A stretch of 8,907 bases of DNA from Oscillospiraceae bacterium. Its GTDB lineage: Bacteria > Bacillota > Clostridia > Oscillospirales > Oscillospiraceae. Both the position numbers and the translations under genes were made by a program. Below the pieces are notes generated by a model, which saw only the letters and a list, made by a program, of their open reading frames with translations, was not told the origin of the DNA and ran no database searches. The stretch is taken from positions 1-8,907 of the forward strand of contig JAFYUG010000201.1 in the NCBI GenBank assembly GCA_017558545.1, read 5' to 3'. Numbering within the stretch: position 1 is the first letter of the stretch; every line of letters starts with the position of its first letter. This document shows positions 1-6,249 of this stretch, one piece after another.

Positions 1-73
1 CGAGCTTTTCTATGAGGGTGGTCTTACCCGTTCCCGACCATGCCGCAAAGGCTATAACAGGAATATTTCCCAT
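1..73 (-). CDS. mobB: MobB, molybdopterin-guanine dinucleotide synthesis GTPase (5' end only)
   Basis: Only the first 24 codons are present; the gene runs off the left edge. The reading begins at an ATG (73-71) and gives MGNIPVIAFAAWSGTGKTTL followed by IEKL. This is a P-loop (Walker A, GTGKTT at residues 14-19) placed right after a first beta strand, the typical start of MobB. MobB binds GTP and assists MobA in attaching GMP to molybdopterin. An ideal ribosome site (AGGAGG, 8 nt before the ATG) lies across the end of moaA, and the two genes are 4 nt apart, so it belongs to the molybdenum operon. Many P-loop proteins begin similarly. The call rests on the motif, the IEKL continuation and the operon context. 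Whether it is a stand-alone MobB or a fusion cannot be seen. Confidence 0.82.
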   Translation of the reverse strand, partial: MGNIPVIAFAAWSGTGKTTLIEKL

Positions 74-77
74 ATTC

Positions 78-1031
78 TCAGCCTCCTATGCGGTTCATGC
101 TGCGGTGGGCTCCGCTGCGCTCGGCGGCAGAGAGAGGAGCATGGCAGGAGGGCTTATCCATAATGGAGCGCTCAATCTCCTTTTTCATGCCTTCAAAGTC
201 CAGACCCTTGATGCTGTATTCCTGATCGGAATGTAGGCAGGGCTTCAGCTTGCCGTCGGCGGTGAGGCGAATTCTGTTGCAGCTGCCACAGAAATGGCTG
301 CTGACGGGGCTGATGAGGCCTATATTGCCCTTGGCGCCGGGAAGATGATAGAGTTTGGCAACGCCGTCATCATTGGGAAGCTCCCGAAGCTGGGGGAGAG
401 CCTCCAGCACGGCAGTACCGGGGACATAGGCAGCCTGACCAAATTCCTCATTATCGGTCATGGGCATAAGCTCGATAAAGCGGACATCGGCAGGATATTT
501 CTTGGTAAGCTCAGCAAGAGCTATAATTTCATCATCGTTAAAACCGCCTATGAGAACGGTATTAATCTTAATGCGCTCGAAACCTGCTTCAAAAGCGGCC
601 TCTATGCCCTTCATGGCATTGCCAAAGTTACCGCATCGGGTTATATGGGTATATTTGTCCTCATCAAGAGTATCAAGGCTTATGTTCAGCCTGCTTACTC
701 CTGCTTCGCGGAGCTCCTTTGCCATAGTGGGCAAAAGAGTGCCGTTAGTTGTGAGGCAAACTTCCCTGATGCCCTCAACGGCTGCTGCACGGCGGCAGAT
801 GGAGAGGATATTTTTCTTAACAAGGGGCTCACCGCCGGTGATACGGAGCTTTTTAATGCCAAGCTCCGCAGCAGCTTCAACGGCCATTATCATTTCGTCC
901 TCTGTGAGCATTTCATCATGAAGCTTTTTGCATACACCGTCCTCGGGCATGCAATAGCGGCAGCGAAGGTTGCAGCGCTCAGTTACAGAGAGACGAAGAT
1001 ATGTTATTTCGCGTCCAAAACTATCTTTCAT
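78..1031 (-). CDS. moaA: GTP 3',8-cyclase MoaA
   Basis: Radical-SAM enzyme of the first step of molybdenum cofactor synthesis: it converts GTP to 3',8-cyclo-7,8-dihydro-GTP, which MoaC turns into cyclic pyranopterin monophosphate. The 317-residue protein is close to the usual family length. Visible hallmarks are the N-terminal CX3CX2C cluster (C20, C24, C27) for the SAM-binding [4Fe-4S] centre, RITGGEPL at 63-70 for SAM, the second C-terminal cluster ligands C248, C251 and C265 (FCGSCNRIR then KPC), and the C-terminal Gly-Gly pair (316-317) needed for catalysis. The gene is therefore intact. The ATG at 1031 lies 7 nt after the stop of the preceding gene. The nearest SD-like GGAAGG sits 13 nt before the ATG, inside that gene's last codons, so translation probably depends on coupling. 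moaC is not in the window. Confidence 0.97.
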   Translation of the reverse strand: MKDSFGREITYLRLSVTERCNLRCRYCMPEDGVCKKLHDEMLTEDEMIMAVEAAAELGIKKLRITGGEPLVKKNILSICRRAAAVEGIREVCLTTNGTLLPTMAKELREAGVSRLNISLDTLDEDKYTHITRCGNFGNAMKGIEAAFEAGFERIKINTVLIGGFNDDEIIALAELTKKYPADVRFIELMPMTDNEEFGQAAYVPGTAVLEALPQLRELPNDDGVAKLYHLPGAKGNIGLISPVSSHFCGSCNRIRLTADGKLKPCLHSDQEYSIKGLDFEGMKKEIERSIMDKPSCHAPLSAAERSGAHRSMNRIGG

Positions 1032-1038
1032 AGCTTTA

Positions 1039-2055
1039 TCAATACCTTCCGAATGTGCAGTTGGGGAAATGGCAGTTTTTGCAAAGCTGGCAAAGTCCGC
1101 CTTCTGCGAGATTTATCAAATCGGCCTTTTCTATCTTATCACCGGTAAAAACCTGAGGCAGGAGCACATCAAAAACGGTGATGGGCAGGCTGATGGCGGC
1201 TCCGGGAACACCCAAAATGGCAACATCGCCGAGATATGCCACCAAGGTCATATTACCGGGCTGGGAGGGAACGCCGTGGCTTACAACATCGGCCCCCAAA
1301 GCGCGGATGGCAGAGGGAGTGAGGTCATCGGGGTCAACGCTCATACCGCCGCTGAACACCAATATATCGGCGCCCTTTTCGATATAGTCCATGGCGGCGG
1401 CAACAAGCATATCAAGCTCATCATCGCAAATGGTAACGCCCAGAATTTCGCTGGGGTAATTGCCCAGCTTTTTGCGGGCAACGGCTTCGAACTTATCCTT
1501 GATGCGGCCGGAATAGACCTCGGAGCCGGTGATTATAATGCCAACCTTTTTATTGAGATAGGGACGAAGCTTAAATAGCTCCTTACCCTCGCTTATGGTC
1601 TCTGCGCGGATAATCTGTTCTTCCTTGGTTACAAGTGGAACGATACGCATGGAGGCAAGGCGCTGGTCCTTTTCCACGGGGTAATGGTCGGGAAGGGCGG
1701 TTATGGTGAGGTCGCCAATGGAGTTAATCTCTCTGAGAAGAGTTTTATTTACACGAAGCATTCCGCGCTGAGAGGCCATCATGAGAATTTTGCCTTCGGC
1801 AGGGCCCTGGAGATAGGTGTTTTCGCACTGGGCTATCTTAGACATACGAATAGCGGCATCTTCCTCATGGATTTCACCGGCATTTTCTTCCCAAATGAAA
1901 ACACTCTTCTTGCCGATATCCAAAAGCATGGGGATATCCTCTTCGCGGATGACATGGCCGCGCTTAAACTGAGCGCCCTTGAAGCCATCGCGCATGGCGG
2001 TTATATCATGGCAGAGGGTGAGACCAACTGCGTTTTCAACATTTATTTTCTTCAT
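1039..2055 (-). CDS. MoeA/MogA-like molybdopterin-binding protein with Cys-rich C terminus
   Basis: A 338-residue protein with a molybdopterin-binding (MoCF_biosynth) fold in its second half: VGIIITGSEV at 171-180 and FSGGMSVDPDDLTP at 234-247 match the conserved Gly/Asp loops shared by MoeA, MogA and CinA, followed by LGVPGAA at 281-287. It lacks the PPFDxSxxDGYA signature of MoeA domain III, so it is not a plain second MoeA. The extreme C terminus carries four cysteines (322, 325, 328, 333; CX2CX2CX4C), a plausible metal or Fe-S site. From memory, Clostridia carry such COG0303-type proteins near molybdenum hydroxylase genes; their exact role is unsettled. The start ATG (2055) overlaps the moeA stop by 4 bp (ATGA), so translation is coupled. 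I infer a role late in cofactor maturation, storage or delivery. Alternative: a MogA substitute performing MPT adenylylation. Confidence 0.85.
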   Translation of the reverse strand: MKKINVENAVGLTLCHDITAMRDGFKGAQFKRGHVIREEDIPMLLDIGKKSVFIWEENAGEIHEEDAAIRMSKIAQCENTYLQGPAEGKILMMASQRGMLRVNKTLLREINSIGDLTITALPDHYPVEKDQRLASMRIVPLVTKEEQIIRAETISEGKELFKLRPYLNKKVGIIITGSEVYSGRIKDKFEAVARKKLGNYPSEILGVTICDDELDMLVAAAMDYIEKGADILVFSGGMSVDPDDLTPSAIRALGADVVSHGVPSQPGNMTLVAYLGDVAILGVPGAAISLPITVFDVLLPQVFTGDKIEKADLINLAEGGLCQLCKNCHFPNCTFGRY

Positions 2056-3266
2056 ATCATAAATCCTTCCAAAATAGTTCCCTGCTCAATTGCACCGAAT
2101 GCAGGGGGAACAATGGCCATTACATCGCAGCCTATGGCGCTACTGATAACTGCATTGCCCTGATCGCCCATAAGCTTAATGGAAGCTTCGCCGTTATTAA
2201 TTACCAGCTTGCCGCGCAAAAAGCGGGTCATCTTGTTTTTCTTGCCGAAGGCCTCCGTCATTTTAAGAGAGAAGATTTCGGGCATATATTCCTTGTGGCC
2301 TGCCATTTTCAAAAGGGCGGGCTTCACAACTGCGTAAAAATTGGTGAGAGCGGAGGCGGGGTTGCCGGAAAGGCCAAGATAGAGCTTGCCATTTTTGCTG
2401 CCGCAGGCGCAGGCCATACCGGGCTTAATATTAACTCCGCGGAAAAGAATTTCCACACCGGCAATTTCCATGGCGGCAGGAGTAAAGTCATAGTCACCTG
2501 CGGAAACGCCGCCGGTGCTGATAACTGCGTCGCAAGTTTCAAGGCCCTTTTCAATGAGGGCGGCGATATCCTCTGGACGGTCGCCGGAAAGGCCAAGATA
2601 GACACTATCGCAGCCTATGGCGTCCAGGGCAGAGGCAAAAATAAAGCGGTTGGAGTTATAAATCTTGCCGCCGCTGAGCTTTTTGCCCGGCTCGGTTACC
2701 TCATTGCCTGTGGAAATAATGCCCACCTTGGGGCGGCGAAAGACTACGGGTTCAGCCACGCCCTGAGAGGCCAAAGTTCCTGCAACACCGGTATCTATCT
2801 TCTGTCCAACTTCCGCAAGGATAGTGCCTTTGCGGACATCATCACCCATGCGGACTATATTTTCTCCGAACTTGAGGGGGGAGAAAATAGTGACAAAGCT
2901 ATCATCAAACTTAGTTTTTTCATACATAACCACGCAGTCGGCACCCATAGGGATAGGAGCACCGGTGAGGATTTTAACGGCGGTGCCCTTTTCGCAGGGA
3001 ATGGTGGAAACCGCGCCTGCTGCCACCTCTTCCACTATGCGAAGGGTAACGGGGCTTTCCTTGGAAGCGGAGGCCACATCCTCACTTCTGAGGGCATAGC
3101 CATCATAGGGAGAGCGGTCGAAGGGAGGAACATTGTCCTCGGCCACTATCTGCTGGGCAAGGACTCTGCCGAAGCTTCGCTCAAGGCTCACCTTTTCTGT
3201 ATCTATAATTTCCGCCGCGTCAAGCAGCAGCTGACGGGCTGCCTCATATTCGGGGTTAAATATCAT
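2052..3266 (-). CDS. moeA: Molybdopterin molybdenumtransferase MoeA
   Basis: MoeA takes adenylylated molybdopterin and molybdate and produces active molybdenum cofactor in the cytoplasm. The 404-residue length is normal. Conserved stretches in order: PPFDRSPYDGYA at 47-58 (usually NSAMDGYA; the DGYA core with D55 is kept), LTGAPIPMGAD at 100-110, VGIISTGNEV at 181-190, KIYNSN at 201-206, STGGVSAGDYDF at 250-261, FRGVNIKPG at 275-283 and GLSGNPASA at 298-306. These cover domain III and the MPT-binding MoCF domain; the C-terminal beta domain follows to residue 404. The ATG at 3266 is 6 nt after the modC stop, and GGAG lies 9 nt upstream of it. The stop overlaps the next start (ATGA). Position directly behind the molybdate importer fits its use of imported molybdate. 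Confidence 0.96.
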   Translation of the reverse strand: MIFNPEYEAARQLLLDAAEIIDTEKVSLERSFGRVLAQQIVAEDNVPPFDRSPYDGYALRSEDVASASKESPVTLRIVEEVAAGAVSTIPCEKGTAVKILTGAPIPMGADCVVMYEKTKFDDSFVTIFSPLKFGENIVRMGDDVRKGTILAEVGQKIDTGVAGTLASQGVAEPVVFRRPKVGIISTGNEVTEPGKKLSGGKIYNSNRFIFASALDAIGCDSVYLGLSGDRPEDIAALIEKGLETCDAVISTGGVSAGDYDFTPAAMEIAGVEILFRGVNIKPGMACACGSKNGKLYLGLSGNPASALTNFYAVVKPALLKMAGHKEYMPEIFSLKMTEAFGKKNKMTRFLRGKLVINNGEASIKLMGDQGNAVISSAIGCDVMAIVPPAFGAIEQGTILEGFMI

Positions 3267-3272
3267 TATGAT

Positions 3273-4307
3273 TTACTCCTTCAAAAGCAAAATGGACTGG
3301 GGAGGCAGGGATATATCCACATACTCGCTGCGTATATTCTGCCAATATTCTTTGTTTATCTTGCAGGAAAGGCTCTCAAACTCCTCAAAGCCTTCGCCGC
3401 CGAGGATGAGAGTATAGGAAAAGGGATTTTCAATCTCTTCCAATAGCTTGGCTTTGAAGGCGTTAACACCTTCGCCAAGGCGGATATCATGCATACGAAT
3501 ACCAACAAACTCCGCATCCTCCACATCCCTGTCAAGAGCAAGCTCCATGCCCCAATTTATAGCCAGCACACGGCGCTCATCAAGCTTTTTTATGGGGGAA
3601 ATGTTCTTGCAGCCCGTTAAGATTGCGGCGCTGAGGCTTGTGGGATGAGTGAAGAGATCTTTTTTATCGGCGGTATCCTTGATTTTTCCGTCATGGATAA
3701 CGGCGATTTTATCGCTCATGCGGTAAACCTCATCTCTATTGTGGGAAACGAGGATAATTGGCTTATCAAAGCCGCGGAGAGTTCTTCTGAGCTCCTGCTC
3801 CAAGCGGAAGCGCAGATGGCTATCCAGAGCGGAAAAAGGCTCATCAAGGAGCAGTACATCGGGCTCATTCACCAGAATTCTGGCAAGAGCAACGCGCTGC
3901 TGCTGTCCTCCGGAGAGCTGATGGGGGCGCTTATTTTCAAAACCTTCAAGATTCATGGTATGAAGAGCTTCGGAAATTATAGTTTCCGCATTGGCCTTAT
4001 CTTTTATGGCCACGGCTATATTCTGACGCACTGTCATATTGGGAAAGAGGGCATACTGCTGGAAAAGATAACCCACCTTTCTCTTCTGGGGAGGAAGGTT
4101 TATATTTTTTTCAGAGTCAAAAAGAGTTCTGCCGTCCAGAACTATGCGTCCCTTATCGGGATTTTCTATACCTGCAATGCACTTCAGGGTCATGCTCTTG
4201 CCGCTTCCGGAAGCGCCCAGCAAAGCGAGGATTTCATTTTCAGCCTCAAAGGCAACTTTAAGATTAAATGCGCCAAGGCGCTTTTCTATATCAACAAATA
4301 AAGCCAT
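3273..4307 (-). CDS. modC: Molybdate ABC transporter ATP-binding protein ModC
   Basis: Cytoplasmic ATPase that powers molybdate uptake through ModB. The 344-residue protein shows a complete ABC domain: Walker A GASGSGKS at 31-38, Q-loop FQQYALFP at 82-89, signature LSGGQQQR at 131-138, Walker B VLLLDEP at 151-157, D-loop SALD at 159-162 and switch histidine H189 in SHN. A C-terminal region of about 110 residues follows (about 235-344), where ModC proteins carry a regulatory TOBE/Mop domain; I cannot see strong Mop consensus, so molybdate binding there is unproven. One nucleotide separates the modB stop from this ATG (TGAGATG), and GGAGG for this gene lies inside the modB end, so the two are translationally coupled. 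Sulfate or other oxyanion ABC ATPases look similar; neighbours decide the call. Confidence 0.94.
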   Translation of the reverse strand: MALFVDIEKRLGAFNLKVAFEAENEILALLGASGSGKSMTLKCIAGIENPDKGRIVLDGRTLFDSEKNINLPPQKRKVGYLFQQYALFPNMTVRQNIAVAIKDKANAETIISEALHTMNLEGFENKRPHQLSGGQQQRVALARILVNEPDVLLLDEPFSALDSHLRFRLEQELRRTLRGFDKPIILVSHNRDEVYRMSDKIAVIHDGKIKDTADKKDLFTHPTSLSAAILTGCKNISPIKKLDERRVLAINWGMELALDRDVEDAEFVGIRMHDIRLGEGVNAFKAKLLEEIENPFSYTLILGGEGFEEFESLSCKINKEYWQNIRSEYVDISLPPQSILLLKE

Positions 4308-4308
4308 C

Positions 4309-4995
4309 TCAGCCCTCCACTTCTATTGCCTTGGGTGAAGACTTGCTCTTTTTCTCAAGCATATTCACCACAAGCAAAACGGCGGCAGAAATTGCCATAT
4401 TTATCATTACCCATTTGAAAGCCAAGGCATCATCATTGGTGCGCCAAAGCTGATAAACCGTCGTGGAAATGGTGGCGGTGCGACCGGGGGTATAACCCGC
4501 TATCATACTGGTTGCGCCGTATTCACCCAAGGCGCGGGCGAAGGCCAACACAGTACCGGCCAAGATGCCCTGACGGCAATAGGGCATTCTTATGCGCCAA
4601 AAAATATAAGTATTGGAAAGGCCAAGGGTCTGGCCGGAATGGGCGAGTGTTTCATCAAAGGATTCAAAGGCACCTCTTGCGGTGCGATACATGAGGGGGA
4701 AAATTACAATGGCCGTTGCAAAAATGGCAGACCACCATGTCATAGTGAGCTTAATGCCAAACACGCTGAGGAAAAATGCGCCCAATATTCTTTTGGGTCC
4801 CAGAACGCGAAGGAGCAGATAGCCCACAACCGTGGGAGGAAGAACGAGGGGCAGCGTGAGGATAACATCCAGCACGCCTTTAACAAGTCTTGGAGCCTTG
4901 GATATATAAAAGGCTGCGAAAATGCCCACAAAGAATATAATAACGGTGCTTATTCCCGCAATGCGGAGGGAATTAAGCAAAGGAAACATATCCAC
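4309..4995 (-). CDS. modB: Molybdate ABC transporter permease ModB
   Basis: Membrane channel subunit for molybdate. The 228 residues contain about five hydrophobic segments (roughly 10-32, 43-62, 86-104, 143-163, 195-213) and the ModB-type EAA loop around 119-162, with AHSGQTLGLS and a following ALGEYGATSMIAG, which docks ModC. Length is typical. The longest start is GTG at 4995; an in-frame ATG lies at 4989, and a stop codon not far upstream rules out much extension. AAAGG lies 10 nt before the GTG and 16 nt before the ATG, so GTG is preferred. An out-of-frame ATG (4997) overlaps the GTG by one base (ATGTG), leading a 15-codon frame. The gap from modA is 48 nt; no terminator or promoter stands out in it. 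Confidence 0.94.
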   Translation of the reverse strand: MDMFPLLNSLRIAGISTVIIFFVGIFAAFYISKAPRLVKGVLDVILTLPLVLPPTVVGYLLLRVLGPKRILGAFFLSVFGIKLTMTWWSAIFATAIVIFPLMYRTARGAFESFDETLAHSGQTLGLSNTYIFWRIRMPYCRQGILAGTVLAFARALGEYGATSMIAGYTPGRTATISTTVYQLWRTNDDALAFKWVMINMAISAAVLLVVNMLEKKSKSSPKAIEVEG

Positions 4996-5043
4996 ATTTT
5001 CACAGCCTTTCTTAGTTTATTTCTTAAAAACGCTTAATAAAAT

Positions 5044-5880
5044 TTATGCTACGGGAGTAAAGCCAACATTGGCGAAAACAGCATCGGCAACATCGCCGGT
5101 GAGGTAATCAAGGAAAGCCTTGGCTTCATCTACATTCCGGGAGACATTAATAACAGCAGCGGGATAGATAACCTGTCCGCACATTTCGGCGGTGGCGGTA
5201 TCCACAACGGTGAGGCCTGCAGAGAAGGCGTCGGTCTGATAAATAATGCCGCAGTCAACAGCAGCCTCCTTCACCTGAGTGGTAACCTCTTTAACATTGG
5301 AGCCATAGGTAATGACACCGGCAGCAGCCAATTCCTCTTCATTCAGCTCAAAGAATTTCAGAATTTTTTGAGTATACTGTCCAACGGGGACATCGCTGTT
5401 GCCCATGGCAAGCATTATACTGCCTTCCTTAAGTCCGGCAACAAGACCATCATAGGAATCAATTCCTGCATCATTACTATCGGGAACAGCAAGGGCAACC
5501 TTGTTTTCCAGAATGTTGAAGCGGGTACCTTCCAGGACAAAGTCCAAACCGTCGGTGTTGACATCTGCGGACGCAGTGATGTCCAGCTGATTCATCTGTT
5601 TCTGACCGGCAGAAATGAAAATATCCACATCTGCGCCCTCCTGAATCTGGGTTTTGAGAGTTCCGGAGGAGTCAAAGTTGAATACTATGGTAACATTTTC
5701 GTTTTCTGCCATGTACTTATCGCCAAGCTCGGTAAGAGTTTCGGTCATGGATGCAGCGGCAAAAACAATGAGTTCAACAGCTTCAGTTTCAGGCGCAGTC
5801 GTTTCTGCGTTTCCGCAGGCTGTCATGGAAACGGCCAGCACAATGACGAGGATAAGGGCAAGAATTGTTTTTCTTTTCAT
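5044..5880 (-). CDS. modA: Molybdate-binding lipoprotein ModA
   Basis: Substrate-binding component that captures molybdate (possibly tungstate) outside the membrane and hands it to ModBC. The 278-residue protein starts with a lipoprotein signal: KRK, a hydrophobic stretch at 6-18, then SMTAC with the lipidated Cys at 22, and a Thr/Glu/Ala-rich linker to about 35. The mature domain has ModA landmarks: VFAAASMTETL at 39-49, FNFDSSGTL at 67-75, DVDIFISAG at 84-92, GNSDVPVGQY at 160-169 and CGIIYQTDA at 210-218; the Ser and backbone groups of the first two loops normally hold the oxyanion. The ATG at 5880 has AAGGAG 8 nt upstream, an excellent site, but that site can be masked by an upstream anti-SD segment (separate entry). 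First gene of the operon, preceded by a riboswitch-terminator leader. Confidence 0.96.
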   Translation of the reverse strand: MKRKTILALILVIVLAVSMTACGNAETTAPETEAVELIVFAAASMTETLTELGDKYMAENENVTIVFNFDSSGTLKTQIQEGADVDIFISAGQKQMNQLDITASADVNTDGLDFVLEGTRFNILENKVALAVPDSNDAGIDSYDGLVAGLKEGSIMLAMGNSDVPVGQYTQKILKFFELNEEELAAAGVITYGSNVKEVTTQVKEAAVDCGIIYQTDAFSAGLTVVDTATAEMCGQVIYPAAVINVSRNVDEAKAFLDYLTGDVADAVFANVGFTPVA

Positions 5881-5883
5881 TTT

Positions 5884-5961
5884 GTTTTCTCCTTGTATTG
5901 ATTTTTCGGGAGAAAACCGCTATCATTGTGTTTGCGGGGCACGCCGATAACGGTGTTCTCC
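5884..5961 (-). promoter_or_regulatory. Candidate translational switch: SD mimic / anti-SD / modA SD
   Basis: Three segments compete in the modA leader. Segment 1 (5961-5946) begins GGAGAACACC, a mimic of the real ribosome site. Segment 2 (5924-5909) ends GGUUUUCUCC. Segment 3 (5892-5884) is GGAGAAAAC, the ribosome site of modA. Segments 1 and 2 pair over 16 positions with one C-U mismatch and one G-U pair around a 21-nt loop, which leaves the real site free. Segments 2 and 3 pair over 9 perfect Watson-Crick positions around a 16-nt loop, which hides it. The two hairpins exclude each other. The pairings are read directly; the switching role and any ligand are inferred. There is no T-run behind either hairpin, so neither is an intrinsic terminator. 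Confidence 0.55.
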
Positions 5962-5975
5962 TTATTATTGGAAAG

Positions 5976-5998
5976 CGGTCGGGGTGCGAGCCCGGCCG
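5976..5998 (-). other. GC-rich hairpin in modA leader
   Basis: CGGCCGGG (5998-5991) and CCCGACCG (5983-5976) pair at 7 of 8 positions around the loop CUCGCAC. There is no T-run after it. It lies between the attenuator terminator and the SD-switch segments. Its loop has GCAC, which could contact GUGC in the loop of the next hairpin; this 4-bp contact is speculative. The role is unknown. It may only insulate the two control layers. Confidence 0.35.
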
Positions 5999-6015
5999 TT
6001 TTCTTCATAATAATG

Positions 6016-6051
6016 AAAAACAGCCTGCTTTGAGAAAGTCAAAGCAGGCTG
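6016..6051 (-). terminator. Intrinsic terminator (attenuator) between aptamer and modA
   Basis: On the minus strand CAGCCTGCTTTGA (6051-6039), loop CTTTC, then TCAAAGCAGGCTG (6033-6021) forms 13 perfect base pairs, followed at once by TTTTT (6020-6016). This is a textbook Rho-independent terminator. It sits downstream of the promoter and aptamer but upstream of modA, with no gene before it in that transcript, so it acts as an attenuator. Its loop and 3' arm (6038-6029) can instead pair with 6085-6076 over 10 positions including one G-U, giving a ready antiterminator. Confidence 0.93.
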
Positions 6052-6065
6052 ATAATACTCAACAC

Positions 6066-6180
6066 AAGGCCATTTCCTTCTCAAACACGGAAGGCGCAGT
6101 TGTTTCCTCCTGCACCCGGAGCCATCATAGGCTCGGCCAGTTCGCCATAGCATACGCCACAGGCAAAAAGGCTCGGACAA
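6066..6180 (-). promoter_or_regulatory. Probable Moco-family riboswitch aptamer
   Basis: This leader segment is rich in helices. GAGCC (6134-6130) pairs with GGCUC (6123-6119). GGUGCAG (6116-6110) pairs with CUGCGCC (6099-6093) around a GAGGAAACAA loop. A 7-bp stem with G-U pairs (CUGUGGC, loop GUAU, GCUAUGG) occupies about 6162-6145. The elements CCGAGCC, GGCGAAC, CCGGGUGC and GCGCCUUCCGUG agree with my recollection of the Moco RNA motif, an aptamer class tied to molybdenum or tungsten cofactor in Clostridia and Proteobacteria. Its position before mod, moe and moa genes, and the terminator behind it, support this. Expected action: bound cofactor favours termination and shuts off the operon. 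Boundaries are approximate, and a covariance-model match has not been run. The wider gene-free stretch 5881-6249 is fully accounted for by the promoter, aptamer, terminator and leader hairpins. Confidence 0.78.
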
Positions 6181-6199
6181 AGCATATTCTGTTGCCGTA

Positions 6200-6228
6200 A
6201 TTTTACTCGAAATCAAGCATTTTGTCAA
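6200..6228 (-). promoter_or_regulatory. Sigma-A promoter of the molybdenum operon
   Basis: The minus strand has TTGACA (6228-6223), a 17-bp spacer and TAAAAT (6205-6200): a perfect -35 box and a -10 box with one change from TATAAT. Upstream, 6229-6248 is pure A/T with repeated TATAAT units, which could act as an UP element. Transcription should begin near 6193, about 15 nt before the aptamer. It lies immediately behind the deacetylase stop codon, so the operon has its own promoter. Confidence 0.88.
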
Positions 6229-6249
6229 TATTATATTATTATATTATAC

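Noticed and set aside
294..1148. Plus-strand open frame (284 codons) opposite moaA
   Set aside because: MoaA on the other strand is complete with both Fe-S clusters and the GG end; the antisense frame has no support.
2295..3446. Plus-strand open frame (383 codons) opposite moeA and the end of modC
   Set aside because: Antisense to conserved MoeA motifs, spans two real genes, and encodes nothing recognisable.
5971..6000. tRNA T-arm-like sequence (ggtcggggtgcgagcccggcc)
   Set aside because: Only an isolated GC hairpin; no D-arm, anticodon arm or acceptor stem around it on either strand.
5654..6200. Plus-strand open frames over modA and its leader
   Set aside because: Antisense to the ModA signal region and to the aptamer and terminator; no coding signature.
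5965..6228. Minus-strand open frame (87 codons) across the leader
   Set aside because: It starts at the TTG of the -35 box, has no ribosome site, and runs through the structured leader and the terminator hairpin.
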